A stretch of 64,000 bases of DNA. It comes from Anaerolineae bacterium (GTDB lineage: Bacteria > Chloroflexota > Anaerolineae > 4572-78 > J111). The notes beneath the pieces were generated by a model. It did not search any database. It was not told the origin of the DNA and saw only the letters and a list, made by a program, of their open reading frames with translations. The position numbers and the translations under genes are program-made. How positions within the stretch are numbered: position 1 is the stretch's first letter; the number at the start of each line of letters is the position of its first letter. Location of the stretch: the NCBI GenBank assembly GCA_022071955.1, contig JAJVIM010000032.1, positions 88,086 to 152,085 on the forward strand, written 5' to 3'. Positions 25,930 through 34,204 of the stretch are shown piece by piece.

Positions 25930-28059
25930 ATGGAAAATGGTCAGCTCTCGCGGCGGGTATTTTTAAAAAGTATGGGGATTATGCTGCTCCTCAGCGGCTG
26001 CACGCCGGATGTGCTGTCTTTGGTATCGGCCCCAACCGCCACGCCGCTGCCCAGTCCCACGCCCACGCCACTACCGCGCGCCGATTCTGTGGCGCAGGCT
26101 TTTTTGCAGGCCTGGAGCGCCGGTGATTACGCCTCGATGTATAATTTAATGTCACCCGGCGCCCGGCAGCGGATTAATTTTGACCTGTTTCAAAGCCGCT
26201 ACCAGCAGGCGCAAAATACGGCCACCGTTTCAAACATAGAAACGCAACTGCAATCGTTGCTGCAAGATGGCCCCCGCGCCGCCGCCACCTTTCATTTGCG
26301 TTGGGAAACGCGGCGTTTTGGCGACATCATCGTCGATAACCAGATGCAGTTGGTTTTTGAAGCGGGCCGCTGGGGCGTCGATTGGCAGCCAACGTTGATT
26401 TTGCCGCAGCTCGGCGAGGATGTGATCCTCTCGTTTCTCAGCGAGCAGCCCACCCGGGGCAACATCTACGACAAAAATTTTCACGCGCTGGCTACCCAGG
26501 GCGAAATTGTGACCGTGGGGCTGGTGCCGCAATTTATCCAAAATGAACCCGAAGTAGTGGCCACTGTTTCCGAACTGACCGGCGTGCCGCCCGAAAAAAT
26601 CCGGGAGAGCATTGCCGCCGCCCGCCCCGACTGGTTTGTGCCCATCGCCGATATTTCATTTGATGCCAGCCTGCAAAACGACACGCTGCTGTCCGGGTTG
26701 GCCGGCGTGGATCGCCGCGCCCGCACGGTGCGCACCTACACTGATGGCGATATCGCCGCGCATGTCATCGGCTATATGGGCAAAATGCCGCCCGAGCTGA
26801 AAGACCAGTACGTGGCCCAGGGCTACACCGGCGACGAAATGATTGGGCTGAGCGGCGTTGAAGCCTGGTCTGAGCTTGATTTGGCCGGCAAGCGCGGCGG
26901 GCGGCTGGTGGCGTTGTCGCCGGGGCGGCAGGTGCTATCCGAACTGGCCACAACAACCTCAAAAGCCGGCAGCAGCGTCTATTTAACGTTTGACACTGAG
27001 TTTCAGGCGCGGATCGAAGGGCTGCTGGGACCGCGCAAAGGCGCAATTGTGGTGATGAATCCCGCCAGCGGCGCAATTTACGCGCTGGCCACCTTCCCCC
27101 GTTTTCGTCCCGCCGACATCACTTCCGGGCTGGATTCATCGGCCTGGAGCAAGCTCTACAGCGATGAAAACCGGCCGCTGCTCAGCCGGGCCACTCAGGG
27201 CACGTATCCACCCGGTTCAATTTTTAAAATTATCAGTCTCACCGCGGCGTTGGAGTTGTTGGGCTACGACCCCAACAGGATGTTCACCTGCACCGGTCGC
27301 TGGCAGGGGTTGGGGCCGGCGTTTACCAAAACGTGCTGGCTCGAGCGCGGCCACGGCCAGATTTCTCTGCTCGATGGCCTGACGCAGAGTTGCAACGTAG
27401 TTTTTTACGAAGTGGGATTGGCCCTGCATCGCTCCAACCCCGATTTGCTGCCGGATTGGGCGCGCAAATTTGGGTTGGGTGACGTGACCCGCATTTTTGG
27501 CCTGGCCGAAGAGAGTCGCGGGGTGATACCGGATAACGCCTGGACGCAGGCCAACTTTGGCCAGCCGTTGTACGACGGCGACGCGGTCAACTCGGCCATT
27601 GGCCAGGGTTATGTGTTGGTTACGCCGATGCAGATTGCGCGAATATTGGCCGCGGTGGCCAATGGCGGCAAGCTGGTGCGCCCGCGGGTTATTGATAAAC
27701 TTGTTCCCGTTGAAGGCCCAGAAACAGCTATTGAGCCGGAATTTGAGGGATCGCTGCCCATTTTGCCGGAAACAATGGCCCTCCTCAAACAAAGCCTCAA
27801 TGCCATTACCAGCGGCGCGCACGGCACCGCGCGCAAAGCATTTGAAGGCGCAACTTACACCGTGGCCGGCAAAACCGGCACCGCCGAATCCGGCTTTGAA
27901 AAACCTCACGCCTGGTTTGCCGGCTACGCCCCCGCCGATGAACCGCGGGTGGCCATTACAGTGATGGTTGAACAGGCTGGCGAAGGCTCGCAGGTGGCCG
28001 CGCCGCTTTTTCGGCAGGTACTGGAAGCCTTTTTTGAGTGGGAAGCCGGCCAAACGTAA
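25930..28059 (+). CDS. Class B penicillin-binding protein (transpeptidase) with lipoprotein signal
   Basis: A 709-residue protein. The N-terminus has SRRVFLK (twin arginines at 8-9) followed by a hydrophobic stretch and lipobox LLSGC, Cys24, then a Pro/Thr linker. An NTF2-like domain of the MecA N-terminal type (about 50-160) and a PBP dimerisation domain (about 175-330) come next. The transpeptidase has catalytic S430-x-x-K433 (GSIFK), SCN 487-489 and KTG 648-650. It would cross-link peptidoglycan outside the membrane. A lipid anchor with a Tat-like motif is atypical, since class B PBPs are usually held by an N-terminal helix. The ATG at 25930 fits the promoter; an upstream in-frame start at 25861 lies before the predicted transcript start. 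Confidence 0.9.
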   Translation: MENGQLSRRVFLKSMGIMLLLSGCTPDVLSLVSAPTATPLPSPTPTPLPRADSVAQAFLQAWSAGDYASMYNLMSPGARQRINFDLFQSRYQQAQNTATVSNIETQLQSLLQDGPRAAATFHLRWETRRFGDIIVDNQMQLVFEAGRWGVDWQPTLILPQLGEDVILSFLSEQPTRGNIYDKNFHALATQGEIVTVGLVPQFIQNEPEVVATVSELTGVPPEKIRESIAAARPDWFVPIADISFDASLQNDTLLSGLAGVDRRARTVRTYTDGDIAAHVIGYMGKMPPELKDQYVAQGYTGDEMIGLSGVEAWSELDLAGKRGGRLVALSPGRQVLSELATTTSKAGSSVYLTFDTEFQARIEGLLGPRKGAIVVMNPASGAIYALATFPRFRPADITSGLDSSAWSKLYSDENRPLLSRATQGTYPPGSIFKIISLTAALELLGYDPNRMFTCTGRWQGLGPAFTKTCWLERGHGQISLLDGLTQSCNVVFYEVGLALHRSNPDLLPDWARKFGLGDVTRIFGLAEESRGVIPDNAWTQANFGQPLYDGDAVNSAIGQGYVLVTPMQIARILAAVANGGKLVRPRVIDKLVPVEGPETAIEPEFEGSLPILPETMALLKQSLNAITSGAHGTARKAFEGATYTVAGKTGTAESGFEKPHAWFAGYAPADEPRVAITVMVEQAGEGSQVAAPLFRQVLEAFFEWEAGQT

Positions 28060-28399
28060 TCCTGATTTGGCCCAAAAGTTTTGGCCGGTTCGAGTTTGTT
28101 TAACTCTCAATAGGTCACGTGCTCCACTTGCCATTGTATTCGGTTTAAATCAGGGAACGTGCTCTATATTTTGCTGATAAATCCCCGAAATGCTCCAAAA
28201 TAGCGTTTTTTCACACAATGCCAAACTGTTTGATGTTAAGTTTGCTTACGTTGACAGAGTTTTTTACTTATGCTATTATGGGTTAAGCTTTAAGGATTAA
28301 GTCAAGTTATTCCCGGTTAGTGGCAAATATTTGCCCCATTTTCACCAAAATTTACAAGGCTGATGAGCCTTTTTTCATTGAAAGGAGCAACGGACAACT
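28060..28399 (+). promoter_or_regulatory. Intergenic leader region of the roadblock gene
   Basis: The 340-bp gap holds no gene. At 28251-28279 a near-ideal promoter occurs: TTGACA, 17-bp spacer, TATTAT with an upstream TG (extended -10). A leader of about 115 bases follows. It carries a perfect 14-bp palindrome GGCAAATATTTGCC (28322-28335) and, directly before the ribosome site, a small hairpin AAGGCT/AGCCTT (28356-28371) followed by T residues. That hairpin resembles a weak terminator or attenuator. Confidence 0.7.
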
Positions 28400-28768
28400 A
28401 TGGCATCTCGGACAGAGCAAATGATCGCTCGTTTAAGAGATCTCCAGGCGGGTACCGCGGATATCGAAGCGTCAGCCGTTGTTAGCGTTGATGGTTTGAT
28501 TATGGCCTCGTCTTTGCCGGCAGATGTTGAGGAAGATCGCGTGTCGGCAATGTCGGCGGCCATGCTGTCGCTGGGCGAACGCATTGCCAGCGAACTGGGC
28601 CGGGGCATTCTTGATCAGGTTTACATTCGCGGCAATAATGGCTACGTTATTTTGATGTCGATTGGAGAAGAAGCCGTGCTCACCGCAATGGCTCGCGCCG
28701 ACGCCAAATTGGGGTTGATTTTCCTCGATATGAAACGCGCCGCCGAAGATTTGACCAAACTGGTTTAA
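28400..28768 (+). CDS. Roadblock/LC7 domain protein
   Basis: A 122-residue single-domain protein of the roadblock/MglB-like fold: VSVDGLIMASSLP near residues 27-40, then a helix with ERIASEL, and a C-terminal strand ending LGLIFLDMKR. Prokaryotic members regulate small Ras-like GTPases (MglA type) or are parts of multi-protein assemblies. AGGAG is 14 bases before the ATG, a slightly long spacing. Transcription starts at the strong extended -10 promoter upstream and ends at the hairpin at 28793, so it is a single-gene unit. No partner GTPase is visible in the window, which makes its role uncertain. Confidence 0.85.
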   Translation: MASRTEQMIARLRDLQAGTADIEASAVVSVDGLIMASSLPADVEEDRVSAMSAAMLSLGERIASELGRGILDQVYIRGNNGYVILMSIGEEAVLTAMARADAKLGLIFLDMKRAAEDLTKLV

Positions 28769-28792
28769 CCCAATTATCGCACTAAAAAAATC

Positions 28793-28825
28793 AGCCGGCT
28801 GCCAATTGATAGCAGCCGGCTTTTT
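28793..28825 (+). terminator. Intrinsic terminator after the roadblock gene
   Basis: Stem AGCCGGCTGC / GCAGCCGGCT (28793-28802 and 28812-28821) with a 9-base loop and a T-run. An A-run before the stem may let it work from both directions. Confidence 0.88.
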
Positions 28826-28860
28826 ATTTGCCCGTTTAAAAATAAGCGAATTGCGAAATT

Positions 28861-28884
28861 AGGGGCGGTTCACGAACCACCCCT
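28861..28884. repeat. GGGGC/GCCCC-type palindromic repeat, copy 1
   Basis: Arms AGGGGcGGTT / AACCaCCCCT around CACG. It is closely related in form to the hairpin at 57901-57928. It lies directly after the 3' end of the radical SAM gene and may act as its terminator. Confidence 0.65.
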
Positions 28885-28886
28885 AT

Positions 28887-30620
28887 TTATATTTCCAGCG
28901 GAATAAAGTTATCGCCATACGCGCCCAAATTAGCGCCGAGTGCGGCCTGATAATTGGGCCGAAAGGCCCATTCCTCGTCACAGGCGTTACATTTGAGGCA
29001 GCCGGCCGGCGGGCAGGCTTTAGTTAAATCATCGCGTTGGGCGCGGCGCAAATCCCAGGTAAAAAAGGCTTTGGTAACGCCGGTGGTCACGCTCTCCCAC
29101 GGCAGTTTTTCAGTAAGCTGGCGTTCCCGCAAAAACTCGTCCTGACTCAAGCCTTCCGCTTCCAGCGCCCGCTGCCACTCCCGCAGATTGACTTTGCGCA
29201 TGCGGGCCAGCACCCGTCCCAGCCGCCGGTCGCCGCGAGCCAGCGCGCCCTCAACTGCGGCCCAGGCCGGGCTGTCGCTGCGCACGGTGACTCCGCCGGG
29301 GTTGAGTCGCTCCTGCAAATAATTAACCCGCATTTCAATGGTTTCAACCGGCATCATCGCCGTCCACTGGAAAGCCGTGTGCGGTTTGGGCACGTACGGT
29401 GTGGCATTAATGGCCACGTGGCGCGGAAAAATTTCTCGCGCTGCCAGGGCCATATCGGCAATGGCCTCCACATCGGCTTCTGTCTCCGATGGCTGGCCGA
29501 CCATAAAGTACATCTTCAACTGCGGAAAATTATATTTGGCCGCCAGTTCCACGGCGTGCAAAATTTGGGCATCGGACTGAGGTTTGTTGATGACTTTGCG
29601 CATGCGCACGCTGCCGGCTTCCGGGGCGATGGTCAGCGTTTGGTTGCCGCTTTCGGCCAACCCTTTGATGAGCGGCTCGCTGATGGGATCAACCCGCATG
29701 GACGAGGCCGTGAGGCGCGCGCCCATTTTGCGCAGCTCGGTGGCGATGTCGTCAATCCAACTGTGATCGCTGACGGCGGCGCTGACCAGCCCAATCCGGT
29801 CGCGGTGTTTGAGGCCGTGGCGGGCGGCGGCCAGTACGGTGTCAAGGTGCATTTCCCGCATGGGGCGGTACACGTAGCCGGCCATGCAAAAACGGCAGCC
29901 ACGGCCGCAGCCGCGGGCAATTTCAATGAGGGTGCGGTCGCCAAATTCGGTGCGGTCGCTGTAAATTTGGGTGACGGTGGGGATGCTTTCGATGTCTTTG
30001 ACCCAAACGCGGGGGATGGCCGGCCCGCCGGTATGCACCGCCGGCACGTACACCCCATCGACCTGGGCCAGCCGCTGGTAAGCCTCGGCGCGGGGCATTT
30101 CTGTGGCTTCCCACAGCGCATCGATGAGCGGCGGCACAATAGCTTCGGCCTCGCCGATGGCAAAGGCGTCAAAAATTTCGGCCAGCGGCTCCGGGTTGGT
30201 GTAAACGGCCGGCCCGCCGGCAATGAGCAGCGGCCAGCTTTCATCGCGCTCGGCGGCAAAAATGGGGATGCCGGCCCGGCGCAGCAGTTGCACCACGTTG
30301 AAATAGTCCATTTCAAAAGAAATGGTAAACGCAAGCGTGGCAAATTCATCCAGCGGGCGCTGCGACTCCAGTGAAATGACCGGCTCATCGGCGCGCGGCG
30401 CTTGCTGGTCGCCAAAAAAAACGCGCTCGCAAACCACGTCCGGCTCATCGTTAAACAGCCGGTAAACAATGTGCAGGGCCAGGCTGCTCATGCCAACGCG
30501 GTAGCTGTTGGGCCACACCAGTGCCACCGGCAGTTTGCCGCCCCAGTTTTTGATGATGACGCCCTCTTCCTGCGCCACAGTTTTTTTGGCTTGATCAATA
30601 TAACGATAGTTCTGCTTCAT
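28887..30620 (-). CDS. B12-binding/radical SAM protein (TIGR03960-like)
   Basis: A 577-residue protein. The N-terminal part (about 1-190) resembles a cobalamin-binding Rossmann-like domain. The radical SAM core follows, with the 4Fe-4S cluster motif CGRGCRFC at residues 238-245. A Cys-rich tail CPPAGCLKCNACDEEW occurs near residues 538-553. The layout matches the TIGR03960 group widespread in Chloroflexota and Firmicutes, for which no reaction is firmly known; in many genomes it is fused or adjacent to a DUF2344 protein, which is not seen here. A -10 TATAAT lies at 30666-30661. The gene stands apart from its neighbours and ends at a palindromic repeat. Confidence 0.82.
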   Translation of the reverse strand: MKQNYRYIDQAKKTVAQEEGVIIKNWGGKLPVALVWPNSYRVGMSSLALHIVYRLFNDEPDVVCERVFFGDQQAPRADEPVISLESQRPLDEFATLAFTISFEMDYFNVVQLLRRAGIPIFAAERDESWPLLIAGGPAVYTNPEPLAEIFDAFAIGEAEAIVPPLIDALWEATEMPRAEAYQRLAQVDGVYVPAVHTGGPAIPRVWVKDIESIPTVTQIYSDRTEFGDRTLIEIARGCGRGCRFCMAGYVYRPMREMHLDTVLAAARHGLKHRDRIGLVSAAVSDHSWIDDIATELRKMGARLTASSMRVDPISEPLIKGLAESGNQTLTIAPEAGSVRMRKVINKPQSDAQILHAVELAAKYNFPQLKMYFMVGQPSETEADVEAIADMALAAREIFPRHVAINATPYVPKPHTAFQWTAMMPVETIEMRVNYLQERLNPGGVTVRSDSPAWAAVEGALARGDRRLGRVLARMRKVNLREWQRALEAEGLSQDEFLRERQLTEKLPWESVTTGVTKAFFTWDLRRAQRDDLTKACPPAGCLKCNACDEEWAFRPNYQAALGANLGAYGDNFIPLEI

Positions 30621-30621
30621 A

Positions 30622-30700
30622 CCCCAACCGGAATTTTTACAGTAAAATTTGCAAAAAATGATTATACCCGGAATCGGAGCAAAGCAAAAATCCGTTGGGG
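30622..30700. promoter_or_regulatory. Promoter and imperfect long inverted repeat ahead of the radical SAM gene
   Basis: A perfect minus-strand -10 TATAAT lies at 30666-30661 with a weak -35 (TTTTGC) 17 bases before it. The gap also carries a long-range inverted repeat, CCCCAACcGGAaTTTTT (30622-30638) against AAAAATCCGTTGGGG (30686-30700), whose loop contains the -10. Confidence 0.45.
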
Positions 30701-30709
30701 CAGCAATCG

Positions 30710-31132
30710 CTATTCAATGATTGTTTTGATGGCGACAACTTCCTGAGCCATGTGGGCCAGATCTTCCGGGTTGGGCGTGCCATCCGGCCCCAGCGCTACC
30801 TGAAATTGGCGGGCATATTGGGGGGCGTGCTGAAACAGCGTGAGCATATGGGCGGTGATGTCCTGAGGGTTGGTGGTTGCCACGCCGATGCCGCGCAGCA
30901 TTTGCCCCTGTACCAGCAGGGTTACCGGTGCGCCGCCAACCAGATTGCGCCACCATGTACGCTGCCGAAAGCTAACGCTGTAAAAGACAGTGCCGTGGCG
31001 AACGTAATTAATGGGCAGGGTGTACAGCCGGCCACTGTTGCGGCCGGTCACGGAAATGAGCATCATCCATTTGCTGAGCAGGCCGTGCAGCGGCGAGCGC
31101 AGCAGGCCGGCGATAATAACATTGTACCACAT
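30710..31132 (-). CDS. Deazaflavin (F420)-dependent reductase family protein (Ddn/PF04075-like)
   Basis: A 140-residue split-barrel protein. It has the family core VTGRNSGRLYTLPINYV (about residues 28-44), then FYSVSFRQRTWWRNLVGG and a strand TLLVQGQ. Members use reduced F420 or flavin to reduce quinones or nitro compounds. The ATG at 31132 has AGGAAAG directly upstream and removes a weak nine-residue extension. It is the last gene on the minus strand after the kinase ending at 31177, 44 bases away, and may share its transcript. The cofactor cannot be told from sequence alone. Confidence 0.75.
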   Translation of the reverse strand: MWYNVIIAGLLRSPLHGLLSKWMMLISVTGRNSGRLYTLPINYVRHGTVFYSVSFRQRTWWRNLVGGAPVTLLVQGQMLRGIGVATTNPQDITAHMLTLFQHAPQYARQFQVALGPDGTPNPEDLAHMAQEVVAIKTIIE

Positions 31133-31176
31133 GGCTCTTTCCTGTTTGTATTGGCACAACTACAAGGCGGCGGGCA

Positions 31177-32559
31177 TCATTTCAGCGGCAGGGTAAACCA
31201 AAAACGGCTGCCCCGGCCAACTTCGCTGTCTGCGCCAACCTGACCGCCGTGCGCGGCGATGATTTGCCGGGCGATGGCCAGCCCCAACCCGGAGCCACCC
31301 TGTTCGCGGGAGCGAGCTTTGTCGGCGCGGTAGAACCGGTCAAACACGTGGGGCAGGTCGGCCGGGGCGATGCCGCTGCCGCTATCCTGCACGGAGACGC
31401 GCACCGCAGCCGGCAGGGCGTCGGTGGTAATATCGATGCGGCCACCAGCCGGGGTGTGGCGCAGCGCGTTTGAGAGAAAATTGTGCAGCACCTGCTGCAG
31501 CCGGTCGGTATCGGCGGAAACGGGCGGTAGTTGCGCCGGAAGAGTGGTGTTCAGCTCGATCTGCTTCTGGCGGGCCAGCTCGCGGAAGCGGTCGACCATA
31601 CCATTGATGAGCGGCGGCAGGTCGGTGGGCGACAGGTTGAGGCTGAGTTGGCCGGCTTCGGCCTGGGCCAGCTCGCGCAAATCACTGATAAGGCGGTTGA
31701 GCACCAGCGTTTCATCGTAAATGGAAGCGATTTCTTCTTTGTCCAGCGGGTACACATCGTCCAGAATGGCTCGCAGGTTGCCCTGCACCACGCTGAGCGG
31801 GGTGCGCAGTTCGTGGGCAATATCGGCCACCAGATTGCGCCGAAGCTGTTCGGCCTGCTCCAAATGGGCGGCCATTTCATTGAAGGCGCTGGCCAGGTCG
31901 GCCACTTCGGTGGCGCCCTGTACCGGCACGCGCTGGCTCAGTTCGCCGCGGGCAATGCGCCGGGCGGCGGCGGCCAATCGCCCCAGCGGCGCGGACAGGC
32001 CGCGGGCAATGACTGCGCCCAACAAAACGCCCAGCAAGCCGGCAATTAGCCCGGCCTGTACCAGCGAGCGATTGATCTGGCTGAGAAAGGCTTCGGCTTC
32101 GGCGGTGAGGCCAAACTGGTTGCCGGGCGCGCTGGCGGCCAAATACCCCACCGTTTGGCCGCGCAGCGAAATGGGCACGGCGCTGGCCAGTTCCTGCTCA
32201 TCAAAATAGCTGCCTACCCGCTCGCCGGTGGCGGTGTACACAATCCGCCCGCCGGCATCGGCCAGAGCAAAACCGGGGCCGCCCATGCCGCGCCCGTTGC
32301 CCTGCCCCATGCCGCGCCCCATGCCCATCCCTTGCCCGCGGACGTTGTCCAGCACGCTTTCAACGCCGGCCCAACTGCCGGCGCCGGCGTAGTAATCGGC
32401 CAGGGTGGCGGGCAGGGTGGATTGCATCATTTGGTTATGAAAAACGTAGCGCCGAAAATCGGTGCTGACCTGATAGTTGGCCAGCAACGCGGCCGCCATC
32501 ACCGCTACCAGTGTGACCAACCCAAATGCCAGCGCCAGTCGCAGCCAGAGCCGGTTCAC
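31177..32559 (-). CDS. Membrane sensor histidine kinase (HAMP, HisKA, HATPase)
   Basis: A 460-residue kinase. TM1 is about 8-28, an extracytoplasmic sensor spans 29-165, TM2 is about 168-187, and HAMP runs about 188-240. HisKA has H249 (ADIAHELRTPLS); HATPase has NALRHTP, DSGSGI and GGSGLGLAI. The sensor contains a Gly/Met-rich run at residues 75-94 with five methionines, reminiscent of metal-binding Met motifs but unproven. Its start overlaps the regulator stop by four bases, so the pair is translationally coupled. The layout is BaeS-like; the signal is unknown. Confidence 0.9.
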   Translation of the reverse strand: MNRLWLRLALAFGLVTLVAVMAAALLANYQVSTDFRRYVFHNQMMQSTLPATLADYYAGAGSWAGVESVLDNVRGQGMGMGRGMGQGNGRGMGGPGFALADAGGRIVYTATGERVGSYFDEQELASAVPISLRGQTVGYLAASAPGNQFGLTAEAEAFLSQINRSLVQAGLIAGLLGVLLGAVIARGLSAPLGRLAAAARRIARGELSQRVPVQGATEVADLASAFNEMAAHLEQAEQLRRNLVADIAHELRTPLSVVQGNLRAILDDVYPLDKEEIASIYDETLVLNRLISDLRELAQAEAGQLSLNLSPTDLPPLINGMVDRFRELARQKQIELNTTLPAQLPPVSADTDRLQQVLHNFLSNALRHTPAGGRIDITTDALPAAVRVSVQDSGSGIAPADLPHVFDRFYRADKARSREQGGSGLGLAIARQIIAAHGGQVGADSEVGRGSRFWFTLPLK

Positions 32560-33248
32560 TGGCCGCCTCGCAGCCGGTAGCCCACGCCGTAGACGGTTTC
32601 GATGTAGGCCGGGTTGTCGGCCTTAACCCCCATTTTTTTGCGCAAATTTTTGATGTGCGAGTCGACGGTGCGTTCTTCGCCTTCGTAGCTGTAGCCCAAG
32701 CCTTCTTCAATGAGTTCAAGGCGGGTGAAGGCCCGGCCGGGGTGTTCGGCCAGCAGTTTGAGCAGGTCAAACTCGGTGGGGGTCAACTCGACGGGGTTGC
32801 CGCGGCAGGTGAGTTCGTGCCGGTCCAGATCAAGCCGGAGGCCGCCCAGTTGCAGCACGTGCGGCTGCACCGGCGCGCCAGCGGCTCGACGCAGCACGGC
32901 TTTGACTCGCGCCACCAATTCCGGGGGGTTGAAAGGTTTGGCCACGTAGTCGTCTGCGCCCAGCTCAAAGCCGGCCAGTTTGTCGGTGTCTTCAACGCGG
33001 GCGGTGAGCATCACAATCGGCGTGCCCGCCAGCGAGTCGTCACCGCGAATGATGCGGGTAATGTCCCAGCCGTCGCGGTCGGGCAGCATTAAATCGAGCA
33101 CTACCAGATCGGGCCGCTCGCGGCGGATGGCGTGCAGCGCGGTTTCGCCGTCAAACGCGGCGAGTACGGTAAAGCCCTCTTTTTCAAGGTAGGCCTGCAC
33201 CAGCCGGACTATTTTTTTGTCGTCGTCTACTACCAAAATGCGGGACAT
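32556..33248 (-). CDS. OmpR/PhoB-family response regulator
   Basis: A 230-residue regulator. The receiver has acidic residues D8-D10, phosphoacceptor D52 (VVLDLMLP) and KPF lysine. The winged-helix DNA-binding domain (about 130-228) has RTVDSHIKNLRKKMG and YIETVYGVGYRL. It is coupled by a four-base overlap to the Gly/Met-rich-sensor kinase and lies 25 bases after the aldo/keto reductase, which may be the first gene of the unit. It binds direct repeats as a dimer in known relatives. It is one of three OmpR-type regulators in the 31-49 kb stretch. Confidence 0.92.
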   Translation of the reverse strand: MSRILVVDDDKKIVRLVQAYLEKEGFTVLAAFDGETALHAIRRERPDLVVLDLMLPDRDGWDITRIIRGDDSLAGTPIVMLTARVEDTDKLAGFELGADDYVAKPFNPPELVARVKAVLRRAAGAPVQPHVLQLGGLRLDLDRHELTCRGNPVELTPTEFDLLKLLAEHPGRAFTRLELIEEGLGYSYEGEERTVDSHIKNLRKKMGVKADNPAYIETVYGVGYRLRGGQ

Positions 33249-33273
33249 CGGTTAAATTGGCACGGTCAAACTG

Positions 33274-34131
33274 TTAAGTGAACAGCGGCTCGATGGCCTG
33301 CGCCGCAGCCAGTTCTTCCATTTCGGCGTTGGTGGGGCGGGTTTCAAAGTGGCTGGCCGCGTCCAAAATTTTGGGCAGCAGGGTGGCATCGCCGCTGGTG
33401 TTGAGGAAAACATGCGGCTGGCCCAGCACCCAATGGACGGCGCGGTCAATATCGGCCTGGTTTTCCAGCGCGCGATACCATGTGTGCAAGTGCTGCGGAA
33501 TATCGCCCCACGGGCCGGCCGCCAGCGATTTGATGGTTTGCACGGCCACGTTACGCTCGCGGCACACGGCCAGCAGCTTGTTAAAATTGTCGGCGTAAAC
33601 CGGGTTTTGCAGCATGGGGTAGTTGTACGGCAGCAGCACCGAGTCGAAATCAAACCGTTCCAGGCTTTGCAAATGGCGCTCGGCGACCACCACATCGTGG
33701 CCGGTTACGCCGATGTAGCGCACCAGCCCCTGCTCGCGGGCCTCTACCAGCGCTTCGAGCGCGCCGCCCGGCCCCATTGCGGTTTGCCATTCGTCCCAAT
33801 CTACCAGGTAGTGCAACTGGATCAGGTCGATGACGTCGGTGTGCAACCGCTCCAGCGATTGGTGAAGCTGCTCTTTGGCTTCCTGATAGGTGCGTTTGTC
33901 TACTTTGGTGGCTAAAAAGAAATCCTGCCGGTGTTGGTCCAGCCACGGGCCAATGCGCAGTTCAGATTCGGCGTAACTGGGAGCGGTATCAATGTGATTG
34001 ATGCCGTATTCCAGCAGCAGTTCCAGCACGCGGTCGGCTTCGGCCTGCGAAATTAACCCCACAGCAAAGCCGCCAAAAATGGTACGGCTACTCTGATAGC
34101 CGGTTCGGCCAAAAGACATTTTCGGAATCAT
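33274..34131 (-). CDS. Aldo/keto reductase
   Basis: A 285-residue TIM-barrel oxidoreductase with the full catalytic tetrad: D48 (HIDTAPSY), Y53, K76 (ATKVDK) and H107 (QLHY). The family uses NAD(P)H to reduce aldehydes and ketones. The start has FGRTG as in bacterial members. The C-terminal cofactor loop is shorter than in full-length 320-residue enzymes. It is upstream of the OmpR-type pair on the same strand and only 25 bases from the regulator. Whether it is functionally linked to that system is not evident. No signal peptide is seen, so it is cytoplasmic. Confidence 0.88.
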   Translation of the reverse strand: MIPKMSFGRTGYQSSRTIFGGFAVGLISQAEADRVLELLLEYGINHIDTAPSYAESELRIGPWLDQHRQDFFLATKVDKRTYQEAKEQLHQSLERLHTDVIDLIQLHYLVDWDEWQTAMGPGGALEALVEAREQGLVRYIGVTGHDVVVAERHLQSLERFDFDSVLLPYNYPMLQNPVYADNFNKLLAVCRERNVAVQTIKSLAAGPWGDIPQHLHTWYRALENQADIDRAVHWVLGQPHVFLNTSGDATLLPKILDAASHFETRPTNAEMEELAAAQAIEPLFT

Positions 34132-34204
34132 AAACGTCCCTCCGTATTTGGTAGGGTGAGTTTAACGGATATTGCGGGAATTTACAAAATATTTGGGCGG
34201 AGGG

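Noticed and set aside
29037..30374. Long plus-strand open frame (about 445 codons) opposite the radical SAM gene
   Set aside because: It is exactly antisense to a well-supported gene with the CxxxCxxC motif. Its translation is Gly/His/Gln-rich with no domain, as expected for a shadow frame in high-GC DNA.
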